From Arenimonas sp. (GTDB taxonomy: Bacteria > Pseudomonadota > Gammaproteobacteria > Xanthomonadales > Xanthomonadaceae): a stretch of DNA of 43,819 nucleotides. Position numbers and translations under genes: made by a program. The stretch covers positions 1 to 43,819 of the forward strand of contig NZ_JALHQI010000020.1 of the NCBI RefSeq assembly GCF_022842045.1, given 5' to 3'. The notes beneath the pieces are model-generated. The model saw only the letters and a list, made by a program, of their open reading frames with translations. It did not search any database and was not told the origin of the DNA. Below, piece by piece: positions 38,997-43,819 of the stretch; positions within the stretch are counted from its first letter, which is position 1; every line of letters begins with the position of its first letter.

Positions 38997-41930
38997 CTAC
39001 TCGAAGCTGCCGACCGAATCGCGGGCCAGGTTGTCGAAGCGGGTGTACTCGCCGAAGAACTTCAGCTTCACCGCGCCGGTCGGGCCGTTACGCTGCTTGG
39101 CGATGATGACCTCGGCCAGGCCTTTGTCGTTGGAGTCCTTGTTGTAGTAGTCGTCGCGGTAGATGAACATGATGATGTCGGCGTCCTGCTCGATGGCGCC
39201 GGATTCGCGCAGGTCGGACATCACCGGGCGCTTGTCGGTGCGCGATTCCAGGCCGCGGTTGAGCTGCGACAGCGCGATCACCGGCACCTTGAGCTCCATC
39301 GCCAGCGCCTTGAGCGAGCGCGAGATTTCCGAGATCTCGTTGGTGCGGTTCTCGGCCGAGCCCGGCACCTGCATCAGCTGCAGGTAGTCGACCACGATCA
39401 GGCCCAGGTCGTGCTCGCGCTTGATGCGGCGCGCCTTCGAGCGCAGCACGTCGGGCGACAGCGCCGGCGTGTCGTCGATCATCACCTTCACTTCCGACAG
39501 CATCTTGATCGCCATGTTCACGCGCGACCAGTCCTCGTCCTCAAGCTGGCCGGTGCGCAGGCGGGTGGCGTTGACCCGGCCGATGGAGGAAATGAGTCGG
39601 AATGCCAGCTGGGAGGCCGACATTTCCATCGAGAACACGGCGACCGCCTTCTTGGTCTTCAGCGCGCCGTACTCGGCGATGTTCAGCGCCAGCGTGGTGT
39701 TGTGCACGCAGATGTCGTTGGCGATGAAATTGTGGGTGCCCGGCACGGTCAGGTCGTAGACCTGCTGCGAACCGGTGGTGACGATGGACTCGATGCGGTC
39801 CCAGACCACGTCGCTACTGGCCAGCGCGGCCAGACCCGGGTCCTGCAGCACCATGGCGATGCGCGCCAGGCGCTCGCGCGACAAGCCGCGCTCGCCCACG
39901 TGGCTGTTGGTGTCGGCATGTCCGGTGCGGCGCGCCAGCTCAGCCCAGGACATCCCGCCCTTGGCCTGCTCGATGCGCGTCCAGACTGCGGGCGGCACGC
40001 TGTCCACGTTGCGGTGCGGTGCCTTCGAGGCCAGCGCGGTGGCGACGGCCTCGAGCGCCGCCTGCTTGCCGTGGATGCCGACCTCGGCAATGAAGGTGCG
40101 GAGGGAGGCCGCGTCGGTGATGTCTAGCTGCCAGGACACCCGGCGCGACTCGCCGTACTTAACCCAGCGCTGGCGCAGCTTGGCGATGACGCCGAAGCGC
40201 AGCAGCAGGTGCTGGACCTGCCGCGCAAGTCGTTCGGACACGGTCGCGTAGCCCAACTGCGACTGGCCCGAGGCCAGCACGGTGGCCCAGCCGTCGGTGG
40301 CGAACAGGCGGTTGAGGAACTGCGCAAGCTGGGCGCGCGGCAGGCGGAAGACCGGCGCTGGCACCTGCTTGGCGTGCGCGTCGCGGCCCATCAGTCCCAT
40401 TTCGCGCAACCACAGCGTCAGCGGGTTGGCGATGTTGCGGCGGGCCGAGGCGCCGTCCTCCAGGCCCAGCGCCGCGGGTTCCACTTCGAGCACCCGGCAG
40501 AGGTTGTCGATCAACTCGGGCGACGGCACGGTCTTGCCGCGCTGCCAGTTCGATACCGAGGCCGGGCTGACGCCGAGCTCCGCCGCCAGCGACCGCGCCG
40601 GGCGCCCGGACCGGGCGACCTGCCCGGCCAGCGCCTGCGCGAACTGTCCCCGGCGAACCCCCACCGCGCCGGAATCGGCCGACATCCGCCAGCTCGGCGC
40701 AAAGCCGCGCCGCGTTTCGACTTGCCGGGCCACGGTGCCGCCGAAGGCTGCCACGGCCGCGAGGAAATCGGCGGTGATCTCGGGATTGGTGCTGGTGAAG
40801 CGCGGATTGGACCCCGTCAGGCCGCCGTCGCCGATCAGGTAGGCCAGCAGGCTCACTTCGCAATCCCGCATCGGCTGGTCGCCGAACACCGGCAGGCGCC
40901 GCGGCACGGCCACGTAGTCGCCAGGCTTGAGGTCGAGCAGCGGCTTCCAGCCGTCCATGGTCAGGAACGGGTGCGGCGCGGTGGACTCCACCCGGCGACC
41001 GAGGCGCGTGGTGACCTCGAAGGTCGGCTTGATGCCGTCGTCGACGAAGTCGGAGGGCGCGGCCTGGGCCAGGCGCAGGTCGTCGGTGAGCGTGCCAATG
41101 ACCCCGCCGCGGGCGCGGCAGATCTCCTCGATGGTGGCCACGCTGCCGTCCGACAGCACGATCTCGGCGTCGGCACTCAGGCATTTACCCATGGCCGGGC
41201 GGGCCGCGAGGATGATCAGGTCGGAAGGCTGCAGGCCGGCCGTCATCTCGTCGAGGTCGTGGAAGCCGGTGGGCAGGCCGGTGACGTCGCCCTGGTTCTC
41301 GTAGCGCTCCTGCAGGATCTGGAACGCGTCCTTCATCGCCTCGCGCAGGGTGACGAAGTCGGCGCGGCCGCGGCGGCCCTGCTCGGCGATCTTGAAGACC
41401 TTCATCTCGGCCGCCGACAGCACTTCCTGGCTGTCGCGCCCCTCGGGCTGGAAGCCGTCGTTGACGATCTCGGTGCCGGCCTCGATCAGCTGCCGCAGCA
41501 CGGCCTTCTCGCGCACGATCTCGGCGTAGGCGCGGATGTTGGCTGCCGACGGGGTGCTGGACGCCAGCTCGACCAGGTAGCCGGTGCCGCCTATCTGCTC
41601 GGACAGGCTGTTGGACTCGAACCACTCGCCCAGGGTCACGGCGTCGAAGGGACGGTTCTTCTCGCTCAGCTCGCGGATGGCGCGGTAGATCAAGCGGTGG
41701 TCGCGCCGGTAGAAGTCATGCTCGGTCAGGAAGTCGCCGACGCGGTCGAGCGATTCGGGCGCCAGCATCAGGCCGCCGATGACGGCCTGCTCGGCCTCCA
41801 CGGACTGCGGCGGCACCCGGAGGGCGTCGATCTTGGCTTCGGTGCGGAAGGACTCGGAACGTGCAGACATATCGGCCTTCAGGAAGGCGCCCACCGGCAT
41901 CAGCGGGAGGCGGAACATCGGGTCGGACAT
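38997..41930 (-). CDS. dnaB: Replicative DNA helicase DnaB containing an intein
   Basis: A 977-residue precursor: 482 residues of DnaB helicase plus a 495-residue intein. The N-terminal domain (LRVPPQSVEAEQAVIGGLML, LTEHDFYRRDHRLIYRAIRE) and the RecA-like domain (DLIILAARPAMGK then, after the intein, TTLALNIAEYGAL; LGLIVVDYLQLMQ; RGLESRTDKRPVMSDLRESG) are intact. Without splicing the P-loop is split and the helicase cannot work. ATG at 41930 is chosen because GGGAGG lies 9 nt upstream and the codons up to the next ATG (41870, also with an RBS) show the host GC3 bias. The gene is upstream of alr. Confidence 0.93.
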   Translation of the reverse strand: MSDPMFRLPLMPVGAFLKADMSARSESFRTEAKIDALRVPPQSVEAEQAVIGGLMLAPESLDRVGDFLTEHDFYRRDHRLIYRAIRELSEKNRPFDAVTLGEWFESNSLSEQIGGTGYLVELASSTPSAANIRAYAEIVREKAVLRQLIEAGTEIVNDGFQPEGRDSQEVLSAAEMKVFKIAEQGRRGRADFVTLREAMKDAFQILQERYENQGDVTGLPTGFHDLDEMTAGLQPSDLIILAARPAMGKCLSADAEIVLSDGSVATIEEICRARGGVIGTLTDDLRLAQAAPSDFVDDGIKPTFEVTTRLGRRVESTAPHPFLTMDGWKPLLDLKPGDYVAVPRRLPVFGDQPMRDCEVSLLAYLIGDGGLTGSNPRFTSTNPEITADFLAAVAAFGGTVARQVETRRGFAPSWRMSADSGAVGVRRGQFAQALAGQVARSGRPARSLAAELGVSPASVSNWQRGKTVPSPELIDNLCRVLEVEPAALGLEDGASARRNIANPLTLWLREMGLMGRDAHAKQVPAPVFRLPRAQLAQFLNRLFATDGWATVLASGQSQLGYATVSERLARQVQHLLLRFGVIAKLRQRWVKYGESRRVSWQLDITDAASLRTFIAEVGIHGKQAALEAVATALASKAPHRNVDSVPPAVWTRIEQAKGGMSWAELARRTGHADTNSHVGERGLSRERLARIAMVLQDPGLAALASSDVVWDRIESIVTTGSQQVYDLTVPGTHNFIANDICVHNTTLALNIAEYGALKTKKAVAVFSMEMSASQLAFRLISSIGRVNATRLRTGQLEDEDWSRVNMAIKMLSEVKVMIDDTPALSPDVLRSKARRIKREHDLGLIVVDYLQLMQVPGSAENRTNEISEISRSLKALAMELKVPVIALSQLNRGLESRTDKRPVMSDLRESGAIEQDADIIMFIYRDDYYNKDSNDKGLAEVIIAKQRNGPTGAVKLKFFGEYTRFDNLARDSVGSFE
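39699..41183 (-). other. DnaB intein with LAGLIDADG-type endonuclease and internal HTH
   Basis: The intein starts with Cys1 (CLSADAEIVLSDGSVATIEE), has block B with VESTAPHPFLT at 65-75, and ends VYDLTVPGTHNFIANDICVH plus Asn495, followed by Thr as +1 residue. All splice residues are present (Cys1, block B His, His-Asn, +1 Thr). The endonuclease region has two LAGLIDADG-like helices, LLAYLIGDGGL near 112-122 and FLNRLFATDGWA near 289-300. Residues ~180-245 add an XRE-like HTH (LAAELGVSPASVSNWQRGKT). A second helical block at 395-450 includes WAELARRTGHADTNSHVGER. Position: between GK and T of Walker A. Confidence 0.92.
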
Positions 41931-42027
41931 CCTAGCGAGCCTCCCTGCGCGGTGACACGGATAAGTCTGTGCATAACCCGTGCACATCCTCCCCGCCCGC
42001 CGTCTCACAACCTGCGACAGCAGCCCT

Positions 42028-42342
42028 GTGGGAGGGACTTCAGTCCCTACCCGTGCGCCTTGCGCACGAACCGCCGTACTTTGAGACGTCCCGGCAGCTC
42101 CGCCCAGCAACGATAGGGTTCGCCGCCCGCCCTTCAACACGGCGTCCTGCCCATTGAAGGGCGGGTCGCTCACGGGCATCCATGCCCTCCGCGACACTTG
42201 CCCATCCATGGGCGGCGCCGTTACGGCATCCTGCCTCCACTTCGTCGAACCCTATCGTCGCAGGGCGGCGCTGCCGCGATGCCACGAGCACCAGCCTTTC
42301 GTGCGCAGAGCGCACGGGTCGGGACTGAAGTCCCTCCTACAG
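42028..42342. repeat. Nested inverted repeats between rplI and dnaB (family B copies 2 and 3)
   Basis: No gene is seen from 41931 to 42407. The outer arms (42028-42070 and 42298-42342) are divergent family B repeats in opposite orientation, extended by a shared CGTGCGC...GCGCACGAA segment. Inside are the arms CGATAGGGTTCG (42111-42122) and CGAACCCTATCG (42246-42257), and within them the hairpin CCCGCCCTTCAA (42126-42137) with TTGAAGGGCGGG (42154-42165). GGGCATCCATGCCC (42174-42187) is a further small palindrome. The whole can fold as one branched structure. Confidence 0.85.
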
Positions 42343-42360
42343 GTCCGGGGTCTGGAAAGA

Positions 42361-42386
42361 CGAAGGGCGCCCTGGGGCGCCCTTCG
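42361..42386 (-). terminator. Terminator of rpsF-rpsR-rplI
   Basis: An 11-bp perfect stem, CGAAGGGCGCC (42361-42371) with GGCGCCCTTCG (42376-42386), lies 21 bp past the rplI stop. On the minus strand it is followed by TCTTTCC. It is a typical intrinsic terminator with a modest T-tract. Confidence 0.8.
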
Positions 42387-42407
42387 GGGTGTTGCGGGAA
42401 GCGAAGA

Positions 42408-42857
42408 TCAGGCTTCGGCTTCGATGACGACCTTGACCGTGGTGTGGACGTCGGCGTGCAGGCGCACCTCGATGTCGAACTCGCCGGTGCGGCGCAGCGC
42501 GCCTTCCGACATGACCACTTCGCTCTTGTCGAGCTTGTGGCCGGCGGCGGTGAAGGCCTCGGCGACGTCGCGCGGGCCGACCGAGCCGAAGAGCTTGCCT
42601 TCGGTGGACGCGTTCGCAGCGATGGTGACGCTGGTGCCCTCGAGCTTGGCCTTGCGGGCTTCGGCGTCGGCCAGGACCTGGTTGGCCTTGGCTTCGTACT
42701 CGGCGCGCTTGGCTTCGAACGAGGCGATGTTGGCCTGGGTGGCCGGCACGGCCTTGCCCTGCGGCACCAGGTAGTTGCGGCCGTAACCCGGCTTGACGTC
42801 GACCAGGTCGCCCAGGCCGCCGAGGTTCACGACTTTCTGCAGGAGGATCAGTTTCAT
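42408..42857 (-). CDS. rplI: 50S ribosomal protein L9
   Basis: A 149-residue L9. The N-terminal domain [20 protein letters not shown] then [20 protein letters not shown] is the standard signature, followed by the long connecting helix ([20 protein letters not shown]) and a C-terminal domain with [16 protein letters not shown]. It binds 23S rRNA near the L1 stalk. It is last in the rpsF-rpsR-rplI operon, 96 bp after rpsR, and ends at a strong hairpin. Confidence 0.98.
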   Translation of the reverse strand: MKLILLQKVVNLGGLGDLVDVKPGYGRNYLVPQGKAVPATQANIASFEAKRAEYEAKANQVLADAEARKAKLEGTSVTIAANASTEGKLFGSVGPRDVAEAFTAAGHKLDKSEVVMSEGALRRTGEFDIEVRLHADVHTTVKVVIEAEA

Positions 42858-42953
42858 GGGTAGTGCTCCGTCACGTTAGCGGGGCGCGCGGCCCCGCAAC
42901 TGTTGGCTGTCCGTTGGGACGGGTGGAGCGAAGGCCCCGGCGGGGCCCCCGGC

Positions 42954-43184
42954 TCAGTTCTGGTGGTTGTCGGTGTACGGGATCAGGGCGAGCTCGCGGG
43001 CGCGCTTGATCGCGGTCTGCAGCTGGCGCTGGTACTTGGCCTTGGTGCCCGTGATGCGGCTCGGGACGATCTTGCCGTTCTCGGTCAGGTACTGGCGCAG
43101 GGTGTTGAGATCCTTGTAGTCGATCTCCTTGACGCCATCGGCCGTGAACTTGCAGAACTTGCGGCGGCGGAAAAACTTGCTCAT
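42954..43184 (-). CDS. rpsR: 30S ribosomal protein S18
   Basis: A 76-residue S18 ([70 protein letters not shown]). Full length and typical. It forms a dimer with S6 on the platform of the 30S subunit. It starts 20 bp after rpsF, and both are probably subject to the same leader control. Confidence 0.98.
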   Translation of the reverse strand: MSKFFRRRKFCKFTADGVKEIDYKDLNTLRQYLTENGKIVPSRITGTKAKYQRQLQTAIKRARELALIPYTDNHQN

Positions 43185-43204
43185 GTTCGGTCTCCGGTCT
43201 CGGC

Positions 43205-43600
43205 TCAGGCGGCGTCGTCGTTGGCGGTGCCAACGCTGTTTTCGTCATCGTCACGGCGCGGGCGGCGCTCGCCCTTCTCGTCCTTGGTCTTCATGATCAG
43301 GGACTGCTCGGTGACGGCCTCTTCGCGGGCGATGACCATGTGGCGCAGCACGGCGTCGTTGAAGCGGAAGCCGTCGACGAGCTCGGTGAGCTCCTTCTGG
43401 CCGCACTCGACGTTCATCAGTACGTAGTGGGCCTTGACCAGGTTGTCGATGGCGTAGGCCAGCTGGCGGCGGCCCCAGTCCTCGAGGCGGTGGATCTTGC
43501 CGCCCTCGGCCTCGATCAGCGACTTGTAGCGCTCGATCATGGCCGGCACCTGCTCGCTCTGGTCCGGATGGACCATGAACACGATTTCATAGTGACGCAT
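43205..43600 (-). CDS. rpsF: 30S ribosomal protein S6
   Basis: A 131-residue S6. [20 protein letters not shown] starts at the ATG at 43600 with AAGGAAAC upstream; longer in-frame extensions lack any S6 character. The core includes [20 protein letters not shown] and [16 protein letters not shown], and the C-terminal tail is charged ([20 protein letters not shown]). In E. coli S6 is modified by C-terminal glutamates; a long charged tail is common in this lineage. First gene of the operon. Confidence 0.97.
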   Translation of the reverse strand: MRHYEIVFMVHPDQSEQVPAMIERYKSLIEAEGGKIHRLEDWGRRQLAYAIDNLVKAHYVLMNVECGQKELTELVDGFRFNDAVLRHMVIAREEAVTEQSLIMKTKDEKGERRPRRDDDENSVGTANDDAA

Positions 43601-43739
43601 GGGTTGTTTCCTTGTGGATGCGGCCGGTGATTCGGCCTGGCAGCCCCCGGCCTCAGATGGCGAGCCATCTGCCGTGGAGCAAGGGTCTCCCCGGGATGGG
43701 GAGCCGCGCATTATGCCCGAGCCCGGCGCGCAGGCGCAA
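43601..43739 (-). promoter_or_regulatory. Promoter and structured leader of the rpsF operon
   Basis: Minus-strand promoter: TTGCGC (complement of 43734-43739), 18-bp spacer, CATAAT (complement of 43710-43715). The ~105-nt leader contains the perfect hairpin CAGATGGC-GA-GCCATCTG (43654-43671) and a smaller stem GGCCG...CGGCC (43622-43637). A structured leader recognised by S6:S18 is known in many bacteria, so autoregulation is plausible but not shown. From 43740 to the window end I see no gene. Confidence 0.5.
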
Positions 43740-43819
43740 GCTACTGTCGGAAAAGGGATTTGGCCCGGCTATCGGCGCGCGGGCGCGGCGCCGGGCGCGG
43801 GCAGGCGGGCCCGGGCCGC

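Noticed and set aside
41868..41870. ATG at 41870 as the dnaB start
   Set aside because: It is plausible and has GAAGG upstream, but the 20 codons before it are strongly GC3-biased and the ATG at 41930 has GGGAGG. The choice is not certain.

Overview
The window comes from a high-GC gammaproteobacterium, most probably a Lysobacter- or Xanthomonas-like member of the Xanthomonadaceae. This is inferred from the fur/omlA(bamE) divergent pair, the ratA-rnfH genes divergent from smpB next to ssrA, a Fur without the CxxC pair, the ANDDNYALAA tmRNA tag, and the strong GC3 bias of nearly every gene. No species can be named from the sequence alone.

Layout. (1) 1-3416: the 3' end of recN, fur, bamE, rnfH, ratA, smpB and ssrA (tmRNA), a conserved core block. 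(2) 3402-9613: a 6.2-kb genomic island integrated into the 3' end of ssrA. It has a P4-type integrase, a 15-bp att duplication, two unrecognised low-GC genes, a complete-looking IS3-family element, a decayed IS3-family remnant and a small toxin-antitoxin-like pair. The strong hairpin just outside attR looks like the original ssrA terminator; the island supplies a replacement beside ssrA. (3) 9668-31140: a polyamine-catabolism region. On the minus strand lie puuD, puuA, a spuC-type aminotransferase, a potFGHI-like ABC transporter and a Sad-type aldehyde dehydrogenase. Divergently there is a second glutamine-synthetase-like ligase with a PuuB-type oxidase. Further on are puuC and puuR, and, divergent from puuR, a beta-alanine/omega-amino-acid:pyruvate aminotransferase, alanine dehydrogenase and methylmalonate-semialdehyde dehydrogenase. 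A SulP transporter and a tandem universal stress protein sit in between. (4) 31261-37659: a small Cys-rich secreted protein, msrA, a wax-ester-synthase/DGAT-like acyltransferase, and a light-repair group: CPD photolyase, an SDR lacking its catalytic Tyr, and an Fe-S (6-4) photolyase. (5) 37754-43819: alr, dnaB interrupted by a 495-residue intein in its Walker A motif, a nested inverted-repeat region, and the rpsF-rpsR-rplI operon.

Working together: the transporter would import putrescine or spermidine. PuuA, PuuB, PuuC and PuuD would carry out the gamma-glutamylated route to GABA, while SpuC offers a transaminase route and Sad oxidises the resulting semialdehyde to succinate. BauA and MmsA would take beta-alanine through malonate semialdehyde to acetyl-CoA, with Ald recycling the alanine formed. 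PuuR probably controls the system from palindromes in the two divergent intergenic regions.

The best leads for something new are the intein carrying an internal XRE-like helix-turn-helix, the terminator swap at ssrA, the two orphan island genes, the SDR with a lost active site inside a photolyase operon, and the nested inverted repeats upstream of dnaB. All functional calls rest on motif recognition by eye; no database search was run.
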